A stretch of DNA of 40,355 bases from Actinomadura harenae (lineage in GTDB: Bacteria > Actinomycetota > Actinomycetes > Streptosporangiales > Streptosporangiaceae): NCBI RefSeq assembly GCF_003696215.1, contig NZ_RFFG01000072.1:1-40355 (forward strand), in the 5' to 3' direction. A model generated the notes under the pieces. The model saw nothing but the letters and a program-made list of their open reading frames with translations. It had not been told where the DNA came from and did not search any database. The translations under genes were made by a program, and so were the position numbers. Positions 1 through 8,151 of this stretch are shown here, one piece after another (positions within the stretch are counted from its first letter, which is position 1; every line of letters begins with the position of its first letter).

Positions 1-593
1 GCGGCCCGGCCGCCTGGGCCGCCGAGCGGTTCGGCGTCCGGCCGATCCTGCTGGAGCCGATGCCCGCCGCCGGACGGGCCGCCGCGCGCCTGTTCGGCCT
101 GCCGGTCCTCGCCGCGGACGGCGCCCGCGTCCCGCTCCGGGACGGGTCGGTCGACGCCGTGTGGTGCCTGGGCGTGCTGGACGTCGTCCCGGACATGGCG
201 GCCCTGCTCCGCGAGATCCGCCGCGTCCTGCGGCCGGGCGGGTCGCTCGGCCTGCTCGTCGTCGTGGCGCAGGGCCGCCAGGTCCTGCCGGCGCCGGAGG
301 GCAACGCCTTCCCGACCCGGCGGGAGCTCGGCGACCTGCTCGCCGCGACGGGGTTCGCCGTCCTCCGGCAGATCGACCGGCCGGACGGCACGCCGCCGTC
401 CTGGACGCGCCGGGCCGAGCGGGTCGCGGCGGAGGTCGCGTCCCGGCACCGGGCCGACCGGGCACTGGCCCTCGCGGACCGGCAGAGCGAGCGGTTCACC
501 CGGCTGTTCGCCGCCGGGCAGATCGTGTTCCGGCTGGTGCACGCCGTCGGGCGGCCCGCTCCCCGCCCGCCGCTTCCGCCCGTGAAGGAGTGA
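1..593 (+). CDS. SAM-dependent methyltransferase, class I (5' end outside window)
   Basis: The reading frame is open from base 3 to a TGA at 591-593, so the gene begins left of the window and at least 197 codons are visible. The visible part fits the second half of a Methyltransf_11-type domain: an acidic strand end (ILLEP), the strand-4 region with DGSVDAVWCLGVLDVVPD, and the helix LLREIRRVLRPGG followed by a hydrophobic strand. The glycine-rich SAM loop must lie upstream. After the fold there is a basic tail of about 70 residues. An internal ATG at base 60 is not a credible start because the fold already runs through it. The substrate cannot be told from sequence. It is followed by a strong hairpin and a convergent MFS gene, so it ends its transcription unit. 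Confidence 0.8.
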   Translation, partial: GPAAWAAERFGVRPILLEPMPAAGRAAARLFGLPVLAADGARVPLRDGSVDAVWCLGVLDVVPDMAALLREIRRVLRPGGSLGLLVVVAQGRQVLPAPEGNAFPTRRELGDLLAATGFAVLRQIDRPDGTPPSWTRRAERVAAEVASRHRADRALALADRQSERFTRLFAAGQIVFRLVHAVGRPAPRPPLPPVKE

Positions 594-689
594 TCCGGGC
601 GGGCGCGAGCGTGCCCTGGCGGTCCACACCGGGGCGCGGCATGAACCCGCCGAGGTCGCGGCGATGGCGCGCCGCGCCCGACCGGAGCG

Positions 690-713
690 CCGGGTCCCCG
701 GCCGGGGACCCGG
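690..713. terminator. Perfect 24-bp palindrome, likely bidirectional terminator
   Basis: The 24 bases are an exact inverted repeat: 10-bp arms (ccgggtcccc / ggggacccgg) around GGCC. It sits between the stop of the rightward methyltransferase and the stop of the leftward MFS gene, where a shared terminator is expected. There is no T tract, which is common in high-GC actinobacteria. Confidence 0.6.
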
Positions 714-720
714 GCCCGGT

Positions 721-2211
721 TCAGTGGACGTGCGGGCCGCCGGTCATCTCCGGCTTGCCCGGAGGGACGAGCCACAGCGCCAGGACGGCGGCCGCCCCGG
801 CGGTGATCGCGAACACGGTGTACGCGCGGGTGAAGCCGTCCACGGACGGCGCCGCCGCGAGGCCCGCGGCCGCGATCGTCGACGCGAGCGCGACGCCGAT
901 CGCCGCGCCCAGCTCGTGGAAGGTGTTGACGACGCCCGAGACCATCCCGGCCTCGGAGTGCGTGACGTGCGCGAGGGCCGAGGTCGTGGCGGTGACGAAC
1001 ACCGGTCCCACACCCGCCGCGGCGAGCGTGATGCCCGGCAGGAAGTGCAGGGCGACGCTTCCGGACGCCGGGAGGAAGGCCAGCAGGCCGGTGCCCGCGG
1101 CGACCAGGCCGAGGCCGGCGACGGCGACCGGACGGCGTCCGACCGTCCCGACGAAGTGCCCGCCGAGGTGCGCGCCGACGCCGGTCGCGAGCGCGGCGGG
1201 CAGGAACAGCAGGCCGGTCCGCAGCGCGCCGATCCCCCGCAGGTGCTGGAGGTAGAGCGAGCCGAGGAAGAACAGCGAGATGAGCAGGCCGGACGCGATC
1301 AGCATCAGCAGTCCCCCGACGGCGACCGGGCGGCGGGCCAGCATGCGGACGTTCACCAGCGGGTTCCGGACGCGCCGCTCGACCACGGCGAACGCCGCGT
1401 AGAGCAGGACGGCGGCCGCCAGCGGCAGCAGCGTCCCGGGGGACGTCCAGCCGGAGTCTCCCGCGTGGACCATGCCGTAGATGAACGCGCCGGTGGCCGC
1501 GGTGACGGTGACGGCGCCGAGCAGGTCCAGGTCGCGCGGCGTCCCGGCGCGGACGGCGCGGAGCGTGGCGGGCAGCACCGCGAGCAGGACGGCGCCGACC
1601 GGGACGTTCACGAAGAACACCCAGCGCCAGCCGGGTCCGGCGGTGAGCGCGCCGCCGACCAGGACGCCCGCGGCGAAGCCGATCCCGCCGAGGGACGCCC
1701 ACACGCCGAGGGCCTTGTTCCGCTCGGGGCCGTGGAAGGCGGTGGTGAGGGTGGCGAGCGCCGCCGGGGACAGCAGCGCCGCGCCGACGCCCTGGGCGGC
1801 GCGTCCGCCGAGCAGCAGGGCGGCGTTCCCGGCGAGGCCGGTGGCGAGCGAGGCGGCGGTGAACAGCACCAGGCCGGTCAGCAGGACGCGGCGCGTGCCG
1901 AACGCGTCGGCGAGCCGCCCGCCGAGCGCCATCAGACCGCCGAAGAACAGCGTGTAGATGGTCACGGCCCAGGTCAGGGTCGTGCGGCCGAGATGCAGGC
2001 CCGCGCCGATGTCGGGCAGCGCGACGTTGATGACCGTGACGTCCAGGATCAGCATGAACTGGGCGACGGCCAGCAGGATCAGCATCCGCCAGCGGCGCGG
2101 GTCGGGCGCCGGGCCGGACGCGTCGTGCCCCTCGTGGGCGTGAGGCGCCCCGGGGGCGTGATGCGCGCCGTGCGCGGTGGGCGCGTCGTGGGCGGCGTGC
2201 GGGTGAGCCAC
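721..2211 (-). CDS. MFS drug-efflux transporter, DHA2 (EmrB/QacA-like) family
   Basis: A 496-residue inner-membrane transporter, predicted proton-coupled drug exporter with 14 helices. After a hydrophilic N-terminus, helix 1 carries the DHA2 signature LDVTVINVALPDIG. The loop 2-3 motif GGRLADAFGTRR follows, and the motif C region reads GPGWRWVFFVNVPVG. Length is normal for the family. The N-terminal ~35 residues are unusually rich in His, Ala and Pro (about eight His), and the C-terminus ends HVH; this may bind metal or be low complexity. The GTG start at 2211 has GAGGAG seven bases upstream. It is divergent from a TetR regulator with two operator-like repeats between them, so repression by that TetR and induction by its ligand is likely. 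Substrate unknown. Confidence 0.9.
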   Translation of the reverse strand: MAHPHAAHDAPTAHGAHHAPGAPHAHEGHDASGPAPDPRRWRMLILLAVAQFMLILDVTVINVALPDIGAGLHLGRTTLTWAVTIYTLFFGGLMALGGRLADAFGTRRVLLTGLVLFTAASLATGLAGNAALLLGGRAAQGVGAALLSPAALATLTTAFHGPERNKALGVWASLGGIGFAAGVLVGGALTAGPGWRWVFFVNVPVGAVLLAVLPATLRAVRAGTPRDLDLLGAVTVTAATGAFIYGMVHAGDSGWTSPGTLLPLAAAVLLYAAFAVVERRVRNPLVNVRMLARRPVAVGGLLMLIASGLLISLFFLGSLYLQHLRGIGALRTGLLFLPAALATGVGAHLGGHFVGTVGRRPVAVAGLGLVAAGTGLLAFLPASGSVALHFLPGITLAAAGVGPVFVTATTSALAHVTHSEAGMVSGVVNTFHELGAAIGVALASTIAAAGLAAAPSVDGFTRAYTVFAITAGAAAVLALWLVPPGKPEMTGGPHVH

Positions 2212-2244
2212 GGATCTTCTCCTCAGGCAGGGGAAACCATAAAC

Positions 2245-2306
2245 CGAACAGCGCTGTTCGACTTAACGTACTCCGTGCCCGGCGATAACTCCAACAGGGT
2301 TGTTCG
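2245..2306. promoter_or_regulatory. Twin TetR operators between MFS and tetR genes
   Basis: Bases 2245-2260 are a perfect 16-bp palindrome (cgaacagcgctgttcg). A second copy at 2291-2306 (ccaacagggttgttcg) matches it at 13 of 16 positions. Centres are 46 bp apart. One copy lies near each start codon (MFS GTG 2211, tetR ATG 2329), so one dimer site per divergent promoter is the simplest reading. Confidence 0.75.
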
Positions 2307-2328
2307 ATTTAGGGGATAGGGTGGGCCC

Positions 2329-2973
2329 ATGCCGAACGGGGGGACCACGCGCCGCCGCGCGGACGCCGAACGCAACATCGCCGCGATCCTGGACGCCGCG
2401 GCCGACCTGCTGGCCCGCGCGCCGGACGTCGGCGTCGGCGACATCGCCAAGGCCGCGGGCGTCGGGCGCGTCACGGTGTACGCGCACTTCCCGTCGCGCG
2501 AGGACCTCGTCCGGGCCGTCGTGGCGCGGGCCATCGAAGAGAGCATGACCGCCGTCGCCGCGGCCGCCGACGACACCACGGACGCGGATCACGCCGCCGA
2601 CGCGGATGACACCGTGGACGCGGAGGAGGCGTTCGCGCGGCTGATCCGGGAGAGCTGGCCGACGCTCGGCCGTTATGGGCGCCTGCACGAGGCGGCGCTG
2701 CGGGCGCTGCCCGCCGAGGAGGTCCGCGGGCATCACGAGCGGCCGATGGACGCCGTCCGCGCGCTGATCGAGCGCGGCCGGTCCACGGGCGCGTTCCGCA
2801 CCGACCTCGACACCGGCTGGCTGGTCACGACCGTCTACGCGCTGCTCCACGCCGCCGCGGACGACGTCGCCGCGGGCACGCTCGACCGGGACCGGGCCGC
2901 CGACGTCCTCCAGGCGACCCTGCTGTCGGTGCTGCGGCCCGCGTCGCCGCCCCCTACCCCGCGCGGGACCTGA
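2329..2973 (+). CDS. TetR/AcrR-family transcriptional regulator
   Basis: A 214-residue regulator. The N-terminal helix-turn-helix spans about residues 10-55 (AAILDAAADLLAR, then DIAKAAGVGRVTVYAHFPSREDLVRAVV), the classic TetR DNA-binding domain. The rest is a ligand-binding, dimerising helical domain with no recognisable ligand. Around residues 80-103 there is an acidic insert rich in Asp and Ala (DADHAADADD), made by an 18-bp tandem duplication in the DNA. It probably represses itself and the divergent MFS exporter through the two repeats upstream. The 3' end overlaps the convergent membrane-protein gene by 20 bp. Confidence 0.9.
   Translation: MPNGGTTRRRADAERNIAAILDAAADLLARAPDVGVGDIAKAAGVGRVTVYAHFPSREDLVRAVVARAIEESMTAVAAAADDTTDADHAADADDTVDAEEAFARLIRESWPTLGRYGRLHEAALRALPAEEVRGHHERPMDAVRALIERGRSTGAFRTDLDTGWLVTTVYALLHAAADDVAAGTLDRDRAADVLQATLLSVLRPASPPPTPRGT
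2581..2616 (+). repeat. 18-bp tandem repeat inside tetR
   Basis: Units 2581-2598 (gacgcggatcacgccgcc) and 2599-2616 (gacgcggatgacaccgtg) are followed by the start of a third (gacgcgga, 2617-2624). In frame they encode DADHAA and DADDTV, the acidic insert of the regulator. Confidence 0.6.
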
Positions 2974-3937
2974 CCCGCGCCGCCGGGACGAGCTGGAGCA
3001 GGACGGCGGCGGCCCCGGCGGCGAGGCCGACGCCGAACGTGAAGGCGAACACCGTCGGCACGGACGTCAGCGGCGTCGCGCCGGGCCACAGCAGGTTCCG
3101 GAACGCGACCGTGAGGTGGGTCGCGACGGCGCCGACGACCAGGGAGGACTCGGCCACGCGCCGCCCGCGCGGGCGCGCCGGGCGGGCGATGAACCCGGCG
3201 ACCGCGTTGGCCAGCACGCAGAAGGCGAGGAAGGCGGTCAGCTCCACGGCGAACATCCAGAGGACGAGCAGCGGGTCCGTCCACCGTTCGCCGATGGCCT
3301 GCGCGGCGGTGATCCCGGTGGCGGCCACGGTGCTCGCCGCGACGAAGACGGTCAGGGCGTGCCGCCGCACCCATCCGGCGGCCTCCGGACGGGCCAGGAT
3401 CCGCAGCACCGGAATCCGCTCGCACAGCAGGACGACGTCGCCGAGCCAGTCGTGCCGCCATCGCCCGGACGATCCGCGCGGCGCGCGGTACCGCCGCAGC
3501 AGTGCGAGCACCAGCCCGGTGACCAGGGAGTTCACGGCGAGGCCGCCGATGAGGAACGCCGTCCAGCCGTTCCAGGCCGCATAACCCACGCGGGCGATGA
3601 CCGAGGCCCACTCGGCGGCGAGGGTGAGCGCGGCGAGCGCGAGCATCGCCCCGGCCGCGCGGGCCGTCTGCTGCGCGCGGTCCGTCCGCCCCGGCGCGTC
3701 CGGAGCGCGCCGGACGAGGAGCCGGAGGAGGACGACCGCCGCGAGCATCGGCACCGCGAACTGGGTGAACGACAGGACGGCGTCGTACGGGTCGTCCTGC
3801 CAGGGGCTGACCGCCCTGACCGGTTTGTCGTGGGTCGCGAACAGCGTCAGCGCCTCGAACAGGCCCGCCGCGCCCAGGCACGCCCCGATCACGGCCGCCG
3901 TCGGCGCCTTCTTCCCGGTGGGTTCCACAGTGCTCAT
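2954..3937 (-). CDS. Polytopic membrane protein, function unknown
   Basis: A 327-residue protein with about seven or eight hydrophobic helices: one near residues 15-35, then pairs around 55-75, 95-120, 128-147, 195-215, 222-245, 260-280 and 290-315. The central cytoplasmic loop (about 150-190) is basic and Trp-rich. I recognise no catalytic motif or family. The ATG at 3937 follows a promoter gap carrying 14-bp direct repeats. The gene is divergent from the padR unit across about 108 bp and converges with tetR, overlapping it by 20 bp. Co-control with the padR unit is possible from layout only. Confidence 0.7.
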   Translation of the reverse strand: MSTVEPTGKKAPTAAVIGACLGAAGLFEALTLFATHDKPVRAVSPWQDDPYDAVLSFTQFAVPMLAAVVLLRLLVRRAPDAPGRTDRAQQTARAAGAMLALAALTLAAEWASVIARVGYAAWNGWTAFLIGGLAVNSLVTGLVLALLRRYRAPRGSSGRWRHDWLGDVVLLCERIPVLRILARPEAAGWVRRHALTVFVAASTVAATGITAAQAIGERWTDPLLVLWMFAVELTAFLAFCVLANAVAGFIARPARPRGRRVAESSLVVGAVATHLTVAFRNLLWPGATPLTSVPTVFAFTFGVGLAAGAAAVLLQLVPAARVRSRAG

Positions 3938-3970
3938 AGTACGCGCATCGTAGTACGCGTTGTGTAGTAG
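3937..3970 (-). promoter_or_regulatory. 14-bp direct repeats at the start of the membrane-protein gene
   Basis: Two and a half copies of a 14-bp unit read tagtacgcgcatcg (3937-3950), tagtacgcgttgtg (3951-3964) and tagtag (3965-3970). They run right up to the ATG at 3937, so a bound protein would cover the translation start. Candidate operator; the binding protein is unknown. Confidence 0.45.
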
Positions 3971-4005
3971 CGGGCCGGGATTCTCGCGGCGGGACGGCCG
4001 GTGCG

Positions 4006-4027
4006 TGATACTTGACGCGTAGCATCA
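4006..4027. promoter_or_regulatory. Imperfect inverted repeat, candidate PadR operator
   Basis: Outer arms TGAT/ATCA and inner CT/AG pairs surround a central ACGCGT. Seven of eleven base pairs are symmetric over 22 bp. It lies 18 bases before the padR GTG. Autoregulation through such a dyad is usual for PadR proteins. Confidence 0.4.
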
Positions 4028-4045
4028 ACCGTCGGAAGGACGACC

Positions 4046-4345
4046 GTGCAGGTCAACGACTCGCAGACCCTCGTGCTGTGCGTGCTGGCGGACGGCCCCA
4101 TGCACGGCTACGCCATCAACACCGCGATCGAGGGGCTCACCGGGAGCCGCCTCGGACCGGGCAGCCTCTACGGGGCGCTGACCCGCCTCGAGGCCAAGGG
4201 GTTCGTCGAGCACCTGGAGGGCGAGGGACGCCAGCGGCCCGTCCGGCTCACCGCCGACGGCCGCAAGGCCCTCGAGGAGGAGCTCCGGGCGATGGCCCAC
4301 GTCGCGGCCGTCGGCCTGCGCAGCCTCGGGGTGGCGCCCGCATGA
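4046..4345 (+). CDS. PadR-family transcriptional regulator
   Basis: A 99-residue protein consisting of essentially one winged helix-turn-helix. The family signature is clear: LVLCVLADGPMHGYAI near residues 9-24, then GPGSLYGALTRLEAKGFVEHLEGEGRQRPVRLTADGRKAL. It lacks the long C-terminal dimerisation domain, as in the short PadR-s2 group. The GTG start is chosen for the GGAAGGA six bases upstream. Its TGA overlaps the ATG of the next gene (ATGA), so the two are translationally coupled. In actinobacteria this pairing of a short PadR with a membrane protein is common, and the regulator probably controls its own operon. Confidence 0.92.
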   Translation: MQVNDSQTLVLCVLADGPMHGYAINTAIEGLTGSRLGPGSLYGALTRLEAKGFVEHLEGEGRQRPVRLTADGRKALEEELRAMAHVAAVGLRSLGVAPA

Positions 4346-5154
4346 CCGCCGCGCGCACCGCGGCGCGCACGGCCGCGCGCGGCCTGGTGCGCCTGTACCC
4401 GGCGCCGCTCCGCGAGCAGTGGGGTCCGGACCTGGAGGAGGAGATCGCCGCCGCCGGATGGCGCTCCTGGCCCGACACGCTGCTCGGCATCGCGGACATG
4501 TGGCTCCACCCCGGCCTCTGGCCCGCCGGTTCGCGGGCGCAGCGGCAGCTGCGCACGACGACGCTGGCCATCTCGCTCACCGCGCTGTGCTGGTTCGTCG
4601 CCCATGTCGGCGTCGAGACGGACGCCTCGCTGGCGCGCGGCGCCGGGCACTCGGCGGCGATGTCGGCGGGGATCGCGGTCATGCTGGCGGGACTCGTCCT
4701 GGTCGCTCCGGTGCCGAGGCCGAGCGTGGCGCTGCTGCGGGTGCTGGCCCGGGCCGTCCTCGTCCGGTTCACACTCCCGGTGGCGGTGGCCGCGGCGGTC
4801 GTCGCGGCGGTGCGGAGCGGGGTCGTCGCGGATCCGCCGCTGCTGGTGCGCGGTGTCGTGCTCGCCGCCTGGTGGACGGCCGTGGGCGTCGGCGCGGTCC
4901 GGGCGAGCCTGATCGCGGCCGACCTCGGCGCGCGGTTCGTCGTTCCGCCTCGTCCGGGACGGCTCCGGTTCGGCACCGGGGTCCTGGCGGCCGGGGCGGC
5001 GATCGAGGCCGCGACGCTCCTCGGCTCGTCCCTCGGCACCCGGACGGACCCGTCCGCGTTCGGCGTCGCCGCGCTGTCGCTCGCGCTGCTGCCCGCCTTC
5101 GTCCCCGTGCTGCGCGGCTGCCGTCCTCCGTCGGCGTCCCGTCCCGAGGGGTAG
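4342..5154 (+). CDS. Membrane protein cotranscribed with padR
   Basis: A 270-residue protein starting at the ATG that overlaps the padR stop. A soluble N-terminal part of about 75 residues contains RLYPAPLREQWGPDLEEEIA, a pattern I know from actinobacterial proteins encoded beside short PadR regulators. About six hydrophobic helices follow (roughly 75-95, 105-125, 140-165, 175-195, 215-235, 240-258). The frame stays open upstream of the ATG, but that part runs through padR in another frame and is not protein-like. Function unknown; the pairing suggests a membrane-stress or transport role under PadR control. Confidence 0.8.
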   Translation: MTAARTAARTAARGLVRLYPAPLREQWGPDLEEEIAAAGWRSWPDTLLGIADMWLHPGLWPAGSRAQRQLRTTTLAISLTALCWFVAHVGVETDASLARGAGHSAAMSAGIAVMLAGLVLVAPVPRPSVALLRVLARAVLVRFTLPVAVAAAVVAAVRSGVVADPPLLVRGVVLAAWWTAVGVGAVRASLIAADLGARFVVPPRPGRLRFGTGVLAAGAAIEAATLLGSSLGTRTDPSAFGVAALSLALLPAFVPVLRGCRPPSASRPEG

Positions 5155-5250
5155 CCCCAGCACCACCGCCGGACGGAACCGGACGCTACCGACAACCCCC
5201 GGTCTTCCCCCCGATGCTGGATGTACGCGCAATGGAGGCGAGGTACGGGG

Positions 5251-5673
5251 ATGACGGTCATGGAGTTGGAGTCCACCAAGGACACAACGAACGATCTGGA
5301 CAGGTTCGACACCAGCCGCTTCCTGGCGCGCCTGGCCCGGGGCACCCGGGGCCGTGCCGCGCTGGAGGTCTACGTGCAGGGCGGTCTCTACGACGTGACC
5401 GTGGCGGACGGCTACACCCGGTCGCTGCTGCGCGGCGCGGTCCACGGGCCGGGGTGGGTGCTCGCCTGGGGGCAGCTCCCGCCGGACGGCGCGCCCGTGG
5501 AGGTGTCGTTCACGGGCCGCCGCCTGGACCTGCCGGTCCGCGTCCAGGTGCTCGGGGACCGGTTCTGGGTCGCCACGGCGGACGTCAGAGCCCGGTCGGT
5601 GGTCGTCGCCGCGCCGCCGGAGACGGTGACCTCGCGGCTGCGGGCCGTCCGCCGGAGGTCACCGCGCCGGTGA
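5251..5673 (+). CDS. Hypothetical protein
   Basis: A 140-residue soluble protein I do not recognise. From about residue 20 it alternates short beta-like stretches (AALEVYVQGGLYDVTVADGY, VEVSFTGRRL) and ends in a very basic tail (RLRAVRRRSPRR). The ATG at 5251 has GGAGG 12 bases upstream; an ATG at 5221 in the same frame is possible but adds ten non-conserved-looking residues. No signal peptide or membrane helix is seen. It converges on the ABC permease with only 3 bp between stops, so neither gene has its own terminator there. Codon use looks native. Confidence 0.6.
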   Translation: MTVMELESTKDTTNDLDRFDTSRFLARLARGTRGRAALEVYVQGGLYDVTVADGYTRSLLRGAVHGPGWVLAWGQLPPDGAPVEVSFTGRRLDLPVRVQVLGDRFWVATADVRARSVVVAAPPETVTSRLRAVRRRSPRR

Positions 5674-5676
5674 CCG

Positions 5677-8151
5677 TCAGTCGCGCAGCCCGGCGGTGGA
5701 GGCGCCAGGCTTCGGCCGGGTCAGGGTCGGGGCGAGCATGGCCAGGAGGGCGATGAGCGCGCAGGCCCCGGTGACGGCGGCGAGCGGTCCCCACGGGACG
5801 ACGAGGGTCGTCCCGTGGGTCACGCGGCTCAGCGCCGCCCACATCCCCGCCAGGCTGACCGCGGTGACCCCCAGGGCCGCCGCGACGCCCACGCAGACCA
5901 CGACGACGGCCTCCCCCGCCGCCACCCGCGCGACCTGGAGCGGTGTCGCCCCCGTCAGCCGCAGGACGGCCCGGTCGCGCGACCGGTCGGCCGCCACCAT
6001 GGCCAGCGTGTTCGCGATCGCGATGCCGCAGTAGGCGAGCGCGATCCCCAGCGTCACGAGGATGCCGAGCCGGCTGCTACGGCTCTTGCCGGGCGTCCCC
6101 TCGGCGTCGGCGTGAGCGGAGACGACCTCCACGCCGAGCCCGCGCGTGGCCGCGCGGAGCCGCCCCTCGACGGCGGACCGGTCGGCGCCGGGCCGGACGA
6201 CCACGTCGACGCGTCCGGTCGGGGACGGGCCGCCGTGCGCGGACGTCAGGTAGGTCGTTCCGTCGTCCAGTCCGCTCCTCACGACCGCCGCCACGCGCAG
6301 GGACGCCCGGGTGCCGTCGCCGAGCCACACGTCCACGCGGTCGCCGGGCCGCTTCTCCCATTCCTTGTCCACGACGAGGGCGTCGTCGCCGAGGTTGGCG
6401 ATCGTGCCGTCGACGACCTCCAGCCGTTCCGTCCTGCCGAGGTCCCCGGCCCGGACGATCCGCCCGTCGAACCGGCGCGGCACTCCGCCCTCGCCGACCG
6501 TGAACACCGACGTCCGCCCGACCGGCACCGCCACCGCACCCGGGACGGACCGCACCCGGTTCAGCACCACGTCGCCGACACCGCGGGAACCGCCGCTCGG
6601 CCGGACGACGAAGTCCGCGCGGACGCGCTGCCGGGCCTCGGCGGTCCTGGTCGCGTCGACCGAGGCGCCCGTGCCGAGCAGGGCCCCGGCCAACCCGACC
6701 GTGACCAGGACGGGCGCGGCGACGCCCGCCGTCCGGCGGGCCGCGGCCAGGGTGTTCTCCCTGACCAGGAGCCCGGTCGCGCCGCCGGAGCGGGTCAGCG
6801 GCCAGGTGAGCAGCCGCGTCAGCCGGGGCACGACGACGGGCGCGAGCAGCGCGGCGCCGGTGATCAGCAGCATGATCGCGGGGGTGTATCCCTTGCGGTC
6901 GGCGGCCGACGACGGATCGCTCACGGCGGTCGTGGCCAGGGTCGCCAGGCCGGAGCCGAACGCGGCCAGCCCGAGGAGCCGGCGGACGGGCGTCATCGTC
7001 CGGCCTTCGACGCGGGACTCCCGCAGCGCCTCCGCCGGACGCACCCGTCCCGCGCGCCTCGATGCCGCCGTCACGCCGAGCAGCGACACCAGCGGGCCGG
7101 TCACGAACGCGATCACGAGCGGCCAGGGCGTCACCGGGACGGTGAACCCCGACGGCGCGAGCCCGCGCCGGACCAGCCAGTGCGCGAGCAGCCCGGCGCC
7201 GCCCGGTGCCAGGGCGCAGCCCGCGGCCGAGGCGAACACACCGACCAGCAGCGACTCCACCGTCAGCAGCCGCCGGACCTGGCGCGGCGTCGCACCGATG
7301 ACGCGCAGCAGCGCCAGCTCGCGGCGCCGCTGCGTCACGGCCAGCGCGAACGTGGACGCCACGACGAACACCGCGACGAACCCGGCGATGCCCGCGGCGA
7401 CGCCGAGCAGCACGCCGGTGTCGTCCAGCGCGCGGCGCTCACGGTCGGGGTCGGGGTCGGCGTCGTGGCGGGACGCGCCGGTCAGCACCGCGGCGGACGT
7501 CCCGGTGGCGCGGCGCGCGGCGTCCGCGGAGCCGGTGACCGCCAGGCCGTCCACGCGCGGGGACAGCCGGGCGGCCTCGCGGTCGGCGAAGAACACCGCG
7601 TGCTCGAACCCCGCCGGCGCGGTGACGCCGGAGACCGTGTACGTCCGGAGCCCGGTGCCGGTCACGACGCCGACGCGGTCGCCGACGCGGGCACCGGCCA
7701 CGGCAGTGTCACCGGCCACGACGATGTCACCGGACGCGCGCGGGGCCGTCCCGGCGAGGAGCCGGTACCCGGCGAACCGCGCGACCGACCAGGGGTGCCC
7801 GACGTTCGTCGGGCCGTCGCCGACCACATGCGCGGGGAAGTCGCGGTCCTGGACGACCGGAACGGCCGCGCTCACGCGCGCCACGAGGTCGGGCGGCAGC
7901 CCCTTCGAGGCGTCCAGGGTCGGGTGGCCGGTCATCGTGGCCGTCTCCACGGTCAGCGTCCGGAAGGGCCGGACGACCGCGTCGGCCTGCGCGAACCGCT
8001 GCGGCCGCGGGTGCCGCGCCGCCGGGTCGGACGTCGCGGCGAGCGCCAGTCCCATGGCGGCCGTCATCGCCACGCCGAGGGCGAGCGCCACGAACGTCCC
8101 GGCCAGGGAGAGGCGGCGCGTCCGCAGGGTGGACAGGGCGATGCTCAGCAC
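5677..8151 (-). CDS. ABC transporter permease, FtsX/MacB-like, duplicated
   Basis: An 824-residue permease. One N-terminal helix (about 12-35) precedes a large extracytoplasmic domain, then a three-helix FtsX block near 245-380 containing RRRELALLRVIGATPRQVRRLL. A second, similar half ends with a matching block near 690-815 (DRSRDRAVLRLTGATPLQVARV). That doubled layout is usual for actinobacterial single-gene FtsX permeases. The GTG start at 8151 overlaps the TGA of the upstream ATPase gene (GTGCTGA), so the two are coupled; the frame is open further upstream, but only antisense to the ATPase in register. These transporters extrude peptides or lipids or act in envelope stress; the substrate is unknown. 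Confidence 0.88.
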   Translation of the reverse strand: MLSIALSTLRTRRLSLAGTFVALALGVAMTAAMGLALAATSDPAARHPRPQRFAQADAVVRPFRTLTVETATMTGHPTLDASKGLPPDLVARVSAAVPVVQDRDFPAHVVGDGPTNVGHPWSVARFAGYRLLAGTAPRASGDIVVAGDTAVAGARVGDRVGVVTGTGLRTYTVSGVTAPAGFEHAVFFADREAARLSPRVDGLAVTGSADAARRATGTSAAVLTGASRHDADPDPDRERRALDDTGVLLGVAAGIAGFVAVFVVASTFALAVTQRRRELALLRVIGATPRQVRRLLTVESLLVGVFASAAGCALAPGGAGLLAHWLVRRGLAPSGFTVPVTPWPLVIAFVTGPLVSLLGVTAASRRAGRVRPAEALRESRVEGRTMTPVRRLLGLAAFGSGLATLATTAVSDPSSAADRKGYTPAIMLLITGAALLAPVVVPRLTRLLTWPLTRSGGATGLLVRENTLAAARRTAGVAAPVLVTVGLAGALLGTGASVDATRTAEARQRVRADFVVRPSGGSRGVGDVVLNRVRSVPGAVAVPVGRTSVFTVGEGGVPRRFDGRIVRAGDLGRTERLEVVDGTIANLGDDALVVDKEWEKRPGDRVDVWLGDGTRASLRVAAVVRSGLDDGTTYLTSAHGGPSPTGRVDVVVRPGADRSAVEGRLRAATRGLGVEVVSAHADAEGTPGKSRSSRLGILVTLGIALAYCGIAIANTLAMVAADRSRDRAVLRLTGATPLQVARVAAGEAVVVVCVGVAAALGVTAVSLAGMWAALSRVTHGTTLVVPWGPLAAVTGACALIALLAMLAPTLTRPKPGASTAGLRD

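Noticed and set aside
5221..5250. Start of the small unknown protein at ATG 5221
   Set aside because: The ATG at 5251 has GGAGG upstream; the ten extra residues would themselves contain that ribosome site.
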